A stretch of DNA of 64,000 bases, taken from Gautieria morchelliformis. Taxonomy: Eukaryota > Basidiomycota > Agaricomycetes > Gomphales > Gomphaceae. The translations under genes and the position numbers were made by a program. Of this stretch, positions 41,756 to 54,000 are shown one piece after another (the first letter of the stretch is position 1; each line of letters opens with the position of its first letter). The stretch is taken from contig WHVA01000088.1 in assembly GCA_015179125.1 (NCBI GenBank), positions 62,001-126,000 on the forward strand, written 5' to 3'. A model generated the notes under the pieces. It saw only the letters and a list, made by a program, of their open reading frames with translations, ran no database searches and was not told where the DNA came from.

Positions 41756-43452
41756 TGTCAAGATTGGTGTTACGTATCGAGATTTCCACTAAGTCGGAAC
41801 TGGAAAGGACAGCGGCTTCAACTTATAGGTTGCGCCCCCAATGAAGTAGCGTCCTAAGTATTTCGGAAATGAGTCGGAAGTCGGAAAGTACTGAACCAAA
41901 GGTTTGGTCGGAACTTGGGTCGGAACTGAGGCGGAAGGCGGAAGACGGAAGGCTGAGAGAGACTGAGAGCTTGCTAGACTTGCTGTGCTAAGAACAGGAG
42001 ATGGAGCGAAGGAAATCAAGTATCGAAGGTGATTATCTGATTGCAGAATAACAGACATACATGAGGGGGTTTTATACAAAGCGCAGAACAACAAGTAATG
42101 GTATGGTACTAAGCAAATTCCGGGGGAAGCGGAAGTCGAGTAGACAATGTGTGGGAACTAACTATTGGGAACAAGGGGACTACAAGGGGGTTCAGGGTAA
42201 GGTAGAACAATGGCAAAGAACAAGGGGTCGGGAAAACACATCTGACAACGAATTACAAGGATGACCGGATATATGGTCTTGATGAACGATGAAGCGGGTC
42301 CGGTGGGTCCGAGTAATAGAGTCGAAAGAACAAGGGAAATGTACAACGGGCGGAATGTCGGAAATGTCGGAGGGGCGGAACGTGTGGCGGAAATATCAGA
42401 GGTGCAGAAAGGTGTGGCGGAACTGAGGGTCGGAAGTCGGAAATGAACGGTCGTAACAATTGGTTTGTAGGCGTTAATATCGTGTATTAGTGAACACAGC
42501 GAATGCCCGAATAACTTGTGTGAATAAGTATGCCGTTCGGCAAATAGGTGAACCAATGAATGTTCACAAGGTAAGAGGGTTGCCCGAATGGGGCTCACCC
42601 TATCTACAGTCGTAGCGAAATGGCCCGTGACACTTGATGATGCAACATGCAAGGTGTCACGGAAGGGCTGTCTAAGTAGTGACAATCCCTTCGCAAACAG
42701 CACAGAAAATGGTTCGAAGGCTAAGGTAACGAAGATGAAGTATGAGAACTCACCAGTGGCGCCTAAGTCCTCTGCTAGTCGAAGATGGAAATCTCCAAGA
42801 GAAGGCTTATGACGATGACCACAGCGAGGTCAAATTTGCACAAGATGAACGATGTATGATAATTGAACTGGGGAATATACATGTGAATGTAAACTACTTA
42901 TATCGAATGCTCGCAAGGTATTAGCGAATAGGAAAGAGGCCGTCGTGAGTTAGGGCCGGATAGGGGGGCGCAGTCATGATACTAAGTAGATGGAATAAAC
43001 ATACAATAGAGTGAGGGGAGAATGCGAACACAAAACGACGGAGAGTAAAGGGGGCGAAGGCACTTATGGACAAAACCATGTCTTGGGACCCGCATACATG
43101 CTACCCTGCACGGACTCTTCGTTTACTGGGTTGATCCCGCACAACCTATGGAAGGGACGTCCTGCGAACACACTTTGGCCATACGAACGCCCAATGGGGT
43201 TGGATTAAGAAGATGATGGGGTTAATGATGAGCCATCATGCCGGATGACTGGTATCGATCATATTTGATGGCGTGCCTGCTGGCGAAATGCGCGAGGAGC
43301 AAATAGCGGTTCAGAGAATGGGACGAACAGCGAGTAGAGTGGACGTGGAGGGGGAGTGGTCGGTGGGTGCGGCGAACTCTGGTGAAGATGCTAGGGAGTG
43401 ACGAGGGGGAACATAGAGGTAGTGCGGTAGGAGAAATAAACCGGTCATGACA
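41756..43452 (+). repeat. LTR B2 (family B), containing D2; no TSD
   Basis: TGTCAAGATTGG...GGTCATGACA, 1001 bp after removing D2 and one TSD copy, the same as B4. Both ends are complete, but the flanks (GCTAC left, CATAT right) do not match, and copia3 does not resume on the right. Confidence 0.88.
41768..42458 (+). repeat. Solo LTR D2 (family D, 691 bp)
   Basis: TGTTACGTATCG...GGTCGTAACA with TSD ATTGG (41763-41767, 42459-42463), 12 bp inside B2. Confidence 0.93.
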
Positions 43453-44480
43453 CATATTCCACTGCCCAGCCGGTCCCGTCTGCTAGAGCTCGCAGTAATT
43501 ACCCCTGATCACTCCATCGTTGTTTCTCTCATTGATAGCTGCTTCACTCGTCGCCGCTTCACTCATCGCTGCTATTCAGTATTCCCAATGTTCCTTTCCC
43601 ACTCAACGTCTTTGTGTCTGCTCTGCACCGTGCGCTCATCTGTCTGCACCATGTTCGTTCTGTTATTGATACTATTAGCTGTATTTAAGCACTATCATGC
43701 ACTGATTTATCAGTATTTTATGACTGCAATTTTAAGTACAAAATTGGCTGAAAATCAGTGTGAATTGTTACTGAACGAGACATACTCTCTACTGGATTTT
43801 GGGGTCACGCCAATGGACCGGTGCACTTAAATTCAGGTATGCGAGCACTTATAATTTGTACCTTCCGTACTGATTTATCAGTACGTAATGTACTTAACAT
43901 AAGTGCTCGGTCTTCCTGTAGTGTCAGGATGGGTTGTAGGAAACTCGATGAGTACGGCTTTATATGCACTTGGTACGTGCTCATTTCTGCTCATTTGTTA
44001 TAATCTCATGTGTCATGCGTGCTATGCTGAGTTTTTGTTTTCCTGTGACTGTGCTTTATCTGTGCAGCAATATGCCAGCCTGCACACTGCCACTGCTGTT
44101 GCTTATTTACATCCTCAGATCCTAAGCCGCCTTACTTCATTCAGCCTCATCCACCATCAAAAATCGATTGTCCACAGGCAATACAATACCATGGGAATAT
44201 GCTATAGCAGATGCTAGCTATTTTGAACACAATAGACTGTTCTACCGCCTGGTCAGCCATTTCTTTCCCCACACTTTTGCTCTCATCTCTTGGTTCACGA
44301 TTCCCCATAACTTTTCCCCCTGATTTGAGTTCTTCGGTTCCCTCACTCCATCTCATACTCAGTCCTACTCGCACTCGCAGACGGTCCCTCCCTACTGTGA
44401 GCTGCGGCACAAATGTAGCAGTAGCCACCTTCCGTTCGCATCTGCCCAGGTCACGTCCAAAATTGTCAAAGCAAATTGAA
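43453..44480. other. No gene resolved
   Basis: Sequence right of the B2 breakpoint. Holds the nested palindrome at 43842-43909 but no convincing exon. Confidence 0.4.
43842..43909. repeat. Nested palindrome (68 bp)
   Basis: Outer arms CGAGCACTTAT/ATAAGTGCTCG (11 bp perfect). An inner hairpin CGTACTGA-TTTA-TCAGTACG (43866-43885) lies in the middle. Confidence 0.7.
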
Positions 44481-44499
44481 AAGAAAGACTAGAGGGGAA

Positions 44500-44940
44500 A
44501 ATACCTATCGGTACTCTTCATTTCTTGCTTAATATCCAGTGCACTATCGTCGGAGACCACACTCATGATTGACAGCCTCTCCACACTCATTGGAGCCCCT
44601 TGGTATGACTGGAGAGCTTCTGCGACGCCACATCGAAATAGCGAGAATGGGGTTGAACCATCTCCAAAACATCAAGGCGCCAAGAAATTCCTGAGATAGC
44701 AACTCCAGCTACGGAATTACTACAAAAACCATGCTCACCTTGCTTGTGCCAAAGATAAGAAAGGCAAAGAGAGGGGCTATGACAGTTGGATCTCGTGAGC
44801 ACTAGTACACTATAGCATGATAACAGCCAAAACGCACTTCCGGCTTGCAGCATGTCGACCCATACAGGGATGGCAGAAGGAACTCCATTCGTGCCACCAA
44901 GGACACTGATTCCCTGGGTTGTAAGCATAGTTGCCACATA
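44500..44940 (-). pseudogene. Candidate exons of an unrecognised minus-strand gene
   Basis: A frame from an ATG near 44600 (MSVERLSIMSVVSDDSALDI) runs to a GTATTT donor near 44505. Upstream, at 44587-44937, a frame holds a hydrophobic segment (AFWLLSCYSVLVL). Weak; could be exons of one membrane-protein gene or unrelated. Confidence 0.25.
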
Positions 44941-45261
44941 GGCTCTTTCATGTTGGCAAGTCCATATGTAGCCAAATGGATATCAATTCAAATGATCAGA
45001 CACAGGACACAGGGACAGCATATAGGGAGAGGAACATACACAGCTACCATAACGCAATATACACAAAAGATGATGACACGAACGGCAACAGAGAGTGGTA
45101 CTGCAAGTCCCTTCACTCCAGCCAATTTAAAAAAGACACCAATTGCGGCACATAATGTGGATTATGCATGCTTTGAAAGATATTAGGCAAGCAACACAAT
45201 GAGGGTCAACTTACCATCAAATATGAGAGTGACAATCAAGATGGAGAGCAATACGGTGTAC

Positions 45262-45420
45262 TGAGAGATATGGCTGTGGAGGTCATAGTTGTTTTACAAA
45301 GTCTAGATGAATGCATGGAATGTCCTCACAAGGTGGTGGGCTGAGAGATGTGGCTGTGGATGTTGTAGTCGGTTTGCAAAGTCTAGCTGAAGGCATGGGA
45401 AGTGCTCACAAGGCGGGATT
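45262..45420. repeat. Tandem duplication, about 80 bp unit
   Basis: Two adjacent copies starting AGAGATATGGCTGTGG and AGAGATGTGGCTGTGG, each ending near CTCACAAGG. Confidence 0.7.
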
Positions 45421-45715
45421 ATCAAATAATATACAATAAAAATTTGTCTGAAAGTAAAGTAACCTTTCATCTGGACCCTGAAAATAGATTCAAAATCAGA
45501 CGAGGCTTAGCTGTAGAAACAATCAGGTCTGACGAAGTTAACGCTAGCGTGCTGAGAGCTGGCAATGAGAACACCAGTAGAGCCACGTAAGGCGCTGCTA
45601 GAAGCTGAAAGGGTTCATAAATACTAATAACAAGTGATGACAAATGAGATCTACCATAGCTCTCATCCATCAAATTTGTCTGGGACTACGAGGCCCGTGA
45701 ATAGCAGCTCTGAAA

Positions 45716-46280
45716 TCAAACCAAAACTATGTGTGTCTGAATTGTGTACTCGTCATGACGATAGAAGAACACAGCTACCTGAACAATCAAGGCACACATA
45801 GCTGTATCTGTCATCCCCTGGGCTCCGGAGACAAGTACTGCCTGGTTCAAGCACTCCTGCTCGGAGTGGAAGAATGGAAGACGGGCCCCAGCCATTAAAG
45901 TTGCTGGTCCCAAACGGTATAGTCTGCGTTGTCACGTTAGTGATGTGATGTGACGCGAAATACGACAAGCATTTGACTCACCCGACAGAGAAGGTTATGC
46001 TGGAAAATATCCACGTGAAGCAAAAGATAAGAAACGTAAGATTCTGTTGCGCCGTGTTGGAAAAGATAGGGAAAAGGAGGAGGATGGGAAGTCCAATGTG
46101 ACCGCCGATTATCTGTAGTGCACAATATATGGCCTGCTGTTGCCTCAGCTCTGCAAAAGATCCGGACTAAGCAGATGAAGAGGGCAACAAGGAAATTAAT
46201 GGGTTTCACACATGTTCATCTGGTCGATTCATACTGTCCAGGATAGCTGAGGCATTCCGTGTAAGCAGGGTTTGTACATT
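45716..46280 (-). pseudogene. Decayed minus-strand coding remnants
   Basis: Short frames with a hydrophobic stretch (INFLVALFICLVRIF) and a Cys-containing segment. A donor/acceptor pair near 45715-45780 suggests an intron. The 46090-46260 part recurs inverted at 56125-56300, so it belongs to a repeated gene. Function unknown. Confidence 0.3.
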
Positions 46281-46337
46281 TATAGCACTGTGGCCATAAA
46301 AATGACACAAAGCTGTTTGCTCTAGTACAGCCAAATA

Positions 46338-46779
46338 TCAGAGGCTTCTGCAAAGTGGCAATTTGCGATCAATGATGTTATGGTTGAAATCATATTGGAA
46401 AATTGCCAATGTCTCATCACTTTCCACTCCCTCATGCCAGCATTGTGATCCAAGCACAAACGCCACCATTTCATCGTTCGAGCAGCAGCCACGAATTCCA
46501 ATCCTACATGGGTCCGAGTCGGATGATGGTATTGGCCCTGGGCACTTCATTGCTGGTTCGTACTTTCAATTGAGTATCCACTGAAAGTGAACAGTTCACC
46601 TTTAACGTCATCGTTCCATTGGGAAGAGGGGCGGACAATGGAATGTACTTGTTACCGACCGGATGCAGATATAAGTTCTCTGTGCAAGATCTCGAATTAA
46701 GTATTGTACTTATGCTTGAACATGTGGCAGCAGAAATGAAGAGTAGAATAAGAGCAATCCCGAGCATTGTCACGAGCAT
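46338..46779 (-). pseudogene. Secreted-protein gene remnant
   Basis: From ATG 46779 the frame begins with a clear signal peptide (MLVTMLGIALILLFISAATC) followed by a Cys-containing region (SCTENLYLHP, PLPNGTMTLKVNCSL). Near 46550 the sensible frame changes to one with CCSNDEMVAFVLGSQCWHEG and ends at 46338. Probably an extracellular protein; family not recognised. A rearranged relative lies at 55690-56350. Confidence 0.45.
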
Positions 46780-46898
46780 GGAGAGAAGTAGACGAATGAG
46801 TGCTAGTGACGATTGACTCTGCCTGAACTGTACGGTTATAAGGCTGGGGGTCCACGAAGTCCATCAAAATTCCCCCGCGGGCTGCGGTCAGGGCAGGC

Positions 46899-49708
46899 TG
46901 TCATGACGCATTTATTTCCCATACACAGATGCTCAGTTCTCCTATTTTCTCACTCCACCTTCGTGTTCGTTCTGATCGCCATTGTCATGTTCGGCAACCG
47001 ATTCTCGCTGTTCGCGCCAATTACCATCGCCACACCGTCAAACGCATGATCGACGTCTTTGGACTGACTTGGCAGTCATCGCTGGGTCTACCACCTCCTC
47101 TGCTCGACCCTCTTCCGATGGTGTTCTGGTAATTGGATTGTCATGACCTGTGTATTTCCTGCACCTTGTTATCCCCATTTCCCCTTTCGCTACTCCTCCC
47201 CAGTGTTCGCTCGGCTTCCCCCTCCACCTCGACCATTCCTCCTCTATGTCACCTCTGTTCACCCTTCCTCGCATTTCGCCGAACGACCATTCGCTGCTCG
47301 CATCATTCTCCAGCAGGCACACCATCAAATCACGATCGACATCCCTATCCGGCATGATGGCTCGTCAGTGACTCCATCAGCTTCTCGATCCAACCCCCGT
47401 TTGGTATTCATATGAGCAGGGTGCGTTCGCAGGACATCCTACCCGTGGGTCGTGTGGGATCAACCCAGTAGATGAAGAACCCGTGCAGGGCAGTGTATCT
47501 GCGGACCCCAAGACATGATTTCGTACACAGGGGCCTTCACCCTCTTTCCTCTCCATTGTTTCATGTTCGCACCCCTTTTCCATTCTATTGTATGTCTATT
47601 TCATCTATTATGTATCCTGACCGTGCACCCCTATCCAACCCTGACTCCAGACGGCCTCTTTCCTATTCGCTAGCACCATATGAGCATTCGGTATAAGTAG
47701 TTTACATTCGCATGTATATTCTCCAGTTTAATTATCATACGTCCATCTTGTGCAAACTTGACCTCGCTGTGACCATCATCTTGAGCCTTCTCCTGTAGAT
47801 TTCTATCTTCGACCAGAAGAGGACTTAGGCATCACTGGTGAGTTCTCATACTTCATCTTTGTTACCTTAGCCTTTGAGTTATTTTCTGTGCTGTCAGAGA
47901 AGGGCTCCGAAGGAGTGCCTTTGCCAGCGAAAGGATTGTCGCTACTTAGACAACCTTTCCGTGACACCTTGCATGTTACATCGTCAAGTGCCACGGGCTA
48001 TTTCGCTATGACTGTAGATCAGGGCGAATTCCTTTCGAGTAACCCTCTTACTTCTTAACCCTTACCTCTTCGGTACTGTTCCCTGGGCGATTCGCTAGAT
48101 CGCACACGCTATTCGGGCATTCGCCACTAACATGCTGTTTTGGAACCCTTCAAGACTTTGGTGTTATTGCTAACACTTCAATCTATCAGAATGTGTCGTT
48201 TACGAGACTCAAAGAATATTAAACAATGCTGCAGCACAACTCCAGAAATAATTTAATATTTGTACCTTGGTTGCAATCCACGTAAGAACTAGTCCAAGTT
48301 AATACGGATGGAAGGCAATGCGTTTCTTAGCAGCACTGAACAATAAACTAAAAGACTGTAGGTTCAAGGACACTATCGGGGTCCAAGCATATTCCAAAAT
48401 ATAAAGGAATGTACTTAGCAGGCGAGTTTATAAATGGACTGCCCTGATTCTACCAGTGCACAGCAATAAAACGAGGGACGAGTTTTGTGAACAAAGCGAC
48501 TTGTGAAAGTCTCTAATCAGGAAAATCAACTGACTAGATCGTCTCGGGTATTGGAGTGCGAATGGCAAGACTTTCAATTGACAGACTCACTCTGTAGAAT
48601 TACACCCCACCCGGAGGATTAGTCCAAGTGGCTAAGCAGTAAAGTAACTACTTAACAAGGAATTAGACACTAAAGTAAGTGAATAACCCTAGCTGGGATT
48701 AGCAGCTTAGTAAGATGCAAGTCACACGAGGTCACGTGTAGGATAGAAGATGGGTAGATTGGCTGATGAAAGGCAGGCACAAAGGGCCTCCTTTTATATC
48801 GTATTGTACAGGCGCTTAACTAAGCGGTAGGACCTTCTATCTATTAATGGAATGGAATGAGTCACAAAGAAGCTTTCAGAATGTGTAGGAAGGTTCTGTC
48901 TGACTCATAATGACTCACAGTGACTAGAAATGACTCCTACTGGTGACTCCACTAGGTTTTCCACCAATCAGGGCTTGATTCGTCAGGCATGAGTCATTAA
49001 TTGGGCCCATGTGATTCATGACAGCTTGGGTGAGTCATGAGCATGTGACTCTAGGAAGGTTCTGTCTGACTCATAATGACTCACAGTGACTAGAAATGAC
49101 TCCTACTGGTTACTCCACTAGGTTTTCCACCAATCAGGGCTTGATTTGTCAGGAATGAGTCATTAATAGGGCCCAGGTGATTCATGACAGCTTGGGTGAG
49201 TCATGAGCATGTGACTCACCAAGGTGTGCATGAGTCAGTTGAGTCATTGAGGCTGTACAAGCAAATGACTAGGCTTTTCAAACTCAGAGGCTGAGTCTGA
49301 AGGAGCCACCTGACCGGATTTGTGGGTGACCGCGGGTGCACAAGCCGCGAGTGACGCGAGCGTCCGGTCGGAGTTTGAAATCGGAAGTCCGAAACAGAGT
49401 TGTGGGGACATGTGTATCCACAACTCTGCTGCACAGAAATAAGTGAGTTTGAGTGGAGACAGCCTCGGAAAAATAGGTAAAATTCATAGATAATTAGAGG
49501 GATGTTTGAATAGGCCTTATGAGGACAGTAGACATTTTTATGGGCGATAATTGGTTGTTTTTAAAGGCCTTTGATGCAGACTACAAATTTACAATAAAGA
49601 GACATTTGAGAGCTGGTTGAACAGCTAGAACCGAGACCATGTAGTGTGCTGGTTGAACAGCGGTTCCCATACACATGCGATGTTAACGCCCAAAATCCAA
49701 TCTTGACA
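46899..49708 (-). repeat. Solo LTR B5 (family B), containing A2
   Basis: TGTCATGACG...ATCTTGACA with TSD CAGGC (46894-46898, 49709-49713). About 1267 bp without A2 and one TSD copy. Confidence 0.93.
48136..49673 (+). repeat. Solo LTR A2 (family A, 1538 bp)
   Basis: TGTTTTGGAACCC...TTCCCATACA with TSD CATGC (48131-48135, 49674-49678), in B5. Carries a 166 bp tandem duplication (48887-49052 and from 49053) and twelve TGACTCA/TGAGTCA sites between 48857 and 49247. Empty at the gypsy1 and hAT sites of A1. Confidence 0.9.
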
Positions 49709-49713
49709 CAGGC

Positions 49714-49947
49714 GAGGCTGAGGAGGAACTGAGGGCCTACATAGTCGGACAAACTCATATAAAAATACATTGTGCTTGCGTCTATATATACCAACCAATC
49801 CACTTTATGTATAGCCTCGGCTCCCATCTGGTGCCACCTCCCTGGATACGGGCGATTATCATTGCCTGGTGTCATGGTGGTATTGATATTGTCATGTCGA
49901 CATTAGTAAGTAGTGCAGTCGGTGTGGTACGTGACCACGTGACCTAT
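49714..49947. other. No gene resolved
   Basis: Short host segment between B5 and copia4. It continues at 55239 across copia4. Confidence 0.4.
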
Positions 49948-49952
49948 GGCAC

Positions 49953-50193
49953 TGTTAGTGTTAGTAAGCAGAGAACGCACGGACCATGACGCTATTATAT
50001 AATCTTGCTAGAACATCGTCGCACCTCAGTGAAACTGCCATTCACTGAGGTGAGACTTACCTATCATTGGACAGACAGTTTACTTACCATGTCCCCATAG
50101 ATAACCTGTCTTTAGGTACTTATATTATACACACATAGTGAAACTGCCGTTCACTGAGATAACCTGTCTTTATCTGCCCAAAGACATTTTCAG
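49953..50193 (+). repeat. copia4 5' LTR (241 bp)
   Basis: TGTTAGTGTTAG...ACATTTTCA. Hairpin ACCTCAGTGAA-7 nt-TTCACTGAGGT at 50023-50051; a half-copy (AGTGAAACTGCCGTTCACTG) follows near 50139. Confidence 0.95.
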
Positions 50194-50207
50194 GTTATGG
50201 GCCCCGC
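50194..50207 (+). promoter_or_regulatory. copia4 primer-binding site containing the gag start codon
   Basis: GGTTATGGGCCCCG abuts the LTR. ATG at 50198 starts Gag (MGPADSIVP); no other Met precedes the conserved VPKLARDGSNW block. Confidence 0.8.
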
Positions 50208-51082
50208 TGATAGTATAGTACCTACCAGCGGCACAAAGTCCTTCGCAGTTCCCAAGCTCGCCCGGGATGGGTCGAACTGGGTAACATGGAAAATACAAAC
50301 GAGGGCTACCCTTGCGGCAAACAAGGGTGTGCTACGACACCTCGATGGCACAGCTTGGTTACCACCCCCGATCCCAACGTACCCTCCGAACCAGGTCCTG
50401 GATGAGGACGAGGAGGAGGCACTCGAGAGGGCAGAGAAGCGTTGGGATGAATATCACCAACGCGAGGCCTTAATTACTGCACAGATTTTCATGACAATAC
50501 CGGACTCACTCTTGATAGAGGTTCGGAAGCTCGGTTCAGCGAAAGAAATTTGGGAGGCGATATGTGCAAAGCACAAGAGTAGAGCTCTCACGGTCAAGGT
50601 CGGTATACGGCGCAGGATGTACAAGATGAAGTGTGAGGATGAGTCGAATGTTGGCACCCACCTCGAAGCTCTCATGAAAATGCAAGAGCAGTTAGCTGGG
50701 ATGGATGCAGGCCTTACCGACGATGACCTCGTCACTGTGATTCTATGATCGTTGCCAAAAGGGTACCGACCACTCATCAATGCTATCTCGTTGTCAGCTA
50801 CACATGCGCAAGTCACACTCACACCTGATACGGAAGAGTCTACTCAACGAGTTTGAACAGCTCAAGATTGAGGAGCGGCAGCTTAAGGCTACCGAGAGCG
50901 CACTCACAGTCGCGAAGGGTCGCAGAAAAGGCAGATGTACCGACAGCTCTAACAATGCCGGGAAATCAGACATTGAGAGCTGAAAATGCAGAAAAAAGGG
51001 GCATATAAAAGCTTATTGCAGATCAAAAGGGAAAAAGGAGAAGGACGGTGATAAAAAGAAGGGGAGCGAGTCAGTAAATGCT
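50198..51082 (+). pseudogene. copia4 Gag, interrupted
   Basis: Gag of the copia3/5 type (LARDGSNWVTWK, AANKGVLRHLDG, MQEQLAGMDAGLTDDDLV). In-frame TGA at 50746-50748, then a frame change near 50820 in which LLNEFEQLKIEERQLKATES continues. A TGA in the knuckle at 50981-50983 (before KCRKKGHIKAYC) replaces a likely Trp, and the first knuckle Cys is now Ser. Confidence 0.88.
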
Positions 51083-54000
51083 GTGACTGAGGACAGCGAA
51101 TGGGCCTTCACCACCACATTCACCAGTCACATACTCTCTCAGGAGAGTAGCAAGCACAAAGGAACCGAAGTTGACGTCTACGACTCGGGAGCCTCGACTC
51201 ACATGTCCCCGGATCGCCATCAGTTCACTACCTTCAAGGAAATCCCACCCCATAGAATGGCCGCGGCCGAACAGACGATCTTCACTGCGACCAGCGTTGG
51301 AGATATGCGTGTTGTCATCCCGAATGAGAAAACAACGACTCACATAATGCTGAATGATGTACTTTATTGCCAGGACTTAGCATTCACATTGATATCGCTA
51401 GTGCAATGTGATAAAGCTGGATTCGCCGTATTGCTACGCGATCAGCATTGCACGATCCGAGACGCGAAAGGCACGACTGTGGGAAAGATACCACTAAGAG
51501 ATGGACTGTACAAGGTGGAACACGAATCACCTACAGAATCGGCCAATGCCATGCAGAAAATCCTCACCATCGACGAGCTCCATCGCCGGATGGGTCACAT
51601 CTCCCCACGCGCAATAAAAAGCCTCGTAGTTAGAGGCGTTATCACCGGCATTGGAGCAGACAAGAAGAGCGTACCTACATTCTGCACATTGTGCGCGCAA
51701 GGGAAGATGATGTGCAAACCCATCCCTAGGGAAAGAATAGGGCCGCGAGCTACAAATCTCAGCAAAAAGATACACAGCGATGTATGGGGACCTACCACCC
51801 CTCAGAGCTACGACGGGAGGGAATACTTCGTCAGTTTTACTGACGATTTCACTCGTTGGTCATGTGTCGAACCAATGAAAAGAAAAAGCAGAGTACTTAC
51901 TTGCTACAAGCAGTACGAGGCTTGGATAGAGACACAGCATGGCGGGAAAGTCAAGCGACTTCAAAGCGTTCGAGGGGGAGAATATCTATCCGAGGAGTTT
52001 GATCAGCATCTGAAGTCGAAAGGTATAATCAGAGGCCTTACCGTCCATGATACGCCCGAACAGAACGGCGTAGTGGAATGCCTGAACCGCACATTGAAAG
52101 AACATGCACACGCCATGCACTATGCAGCTGATCTACCCAAGTTCCTATGGCCGGAGTCAATTCAGCACGCGGTTTGGCTCAAAAACTGCACATCCACTTA
52201 CCAATTGGATGGGAAAACCCCCTATGAGCTCATGTTCAACAAAAAACCGGATTTGTCAAACTTACCAGAATGGGGCGCCAAGGTCTGGGTATTAAAGGAG
52301 GATCACAGGAAAGTAGACGCGAAGGTGGACGAAGGACGCTGGGTTGGATATAGCAGGCAAAGTCAAGCCTACCAAGCTTATTGGCCGGGGAAACAACGTG
52401 TGACAGACGAACGCAATATCGCGTTTGACAATAATGTCACCGTCGGTCCAAGCGATGTATTGGCCAAGAATGAGGGGGAAAGCACACAGCGCAGTCAGCA
52501 TGTTGCTCCAAACCAAAGTCACAGCTTACCTCAAGAAGATACCAGCGAAGAGCTACCTCCGCATCTGCAAACACCGCAAGTAGACCCGCTCGAAGGTTTC
52601 GAGCCGCCTGAACCTTTAACGGGACCCGAGCAAGGGTGCGGACATAGACTACGCAAACCGTCAGCGTATGTCCGCAATCTCGCGCAGGGCAAAGGCACTA
52701 GCTCTGGACGTGCAAACGCACCTGCGTATCCACGTGGCATGCCGATCCCTCCCCAAAGCCCAAACGGGGACTCCAGGGAGACCGCTGCCATCGCAGCCCT
52801 CCATGACTCCGAGTACATCGTTGATTCAGACCGCGACAACATTGAACTCGAGGGGGAGTATATGGAGTACACAATGATTGCAGCACAAAGCGTGGGAAAT
52901 GACCCCAAGAACGTCGAGGAAGCTAGAAAACTCAACGATTGGCAGGAATGGGACACGTCAATAAAAAAGGAGCTAAAACAGAAGGAAGAGGTTGGTACCT
53001 GGGAACTGGTAGAGCCACCTAAGGACACGAACATCGTTGGAAGTCGGATCGTTCTCCACTATAAACACGACGTGAGCGGCAACCTTGTCAGCCACAAAAG
53101 CAGGGTCGTCGCCCAGGGGTTCACGCAAGTCGAAGGCATAGACTATAACGAGACCTTCGCACCGACAGCGAAACTCTCAGTGATTCGGATCATCGTGGCT
53201 CTGGTGGTCAGAAATGACTGGGAATTGGAGCAGACAGATGTGGAAGGAGCCTACCTCACTGCACGGCTGAGGGAGACCATCTACATGCGCCAGCCCAGAG
53301 GATACGAGGTTCAAGGCAAAGAGAACCACGTATGCCTCCTAAAAAGAGCGATCTACGGACTGAGACAGTCCGGGAACGAGTGGTACGACCACCTGTGCGC
53401 GATCATGTTCAAATTCCGGTTTAGGAGATGCCAGGCTGAACACGCCGTCTTTTTTAAGCATGAGGGCAATAACAGTTTATTTGTCACTGCAGACGTTGAT
53501 GACATGACTATCGCTGGAAGCTCAAGAGAGGTCATCCGCGAGTTTAAGTCGGAACTTAGCCAGGAGGTCAAAATCAAGGACCTAGGTGACCTACACTGGA
53601 TACTAGGCATCGAACTCACAAGAGACAGGGACGCGCGAACTATATCTTTCTCACAGCACACATATATAACAAAAATACTGGAAAGATTTAGACTACAGGA
53701 TGCAAAGGGACTGTCGACGCCGCTTGACCCGTATCACAGACTAGGCCTAGTGCAGTGCCCTGTCACGCCACACCACTATGAAGCCATCCAGGGAGTCACA
53801 TACCGCGAGGCAATCGGATCCCTGATGTACGCGGCCCTTGGAACGAGGCCGGACATCATGTTCGCCGTCACCTTCTTGTCGCAATTCATGCAGAACCCGG
53901 GGCGACCTCATTGGGAAGAGGTGAAGCGAGTCTTTCGTTACCTGAAAGGAACGATCGACCAAAAGTTAGTCATCGGTGTCAAGAATCCATGGACATGGGC

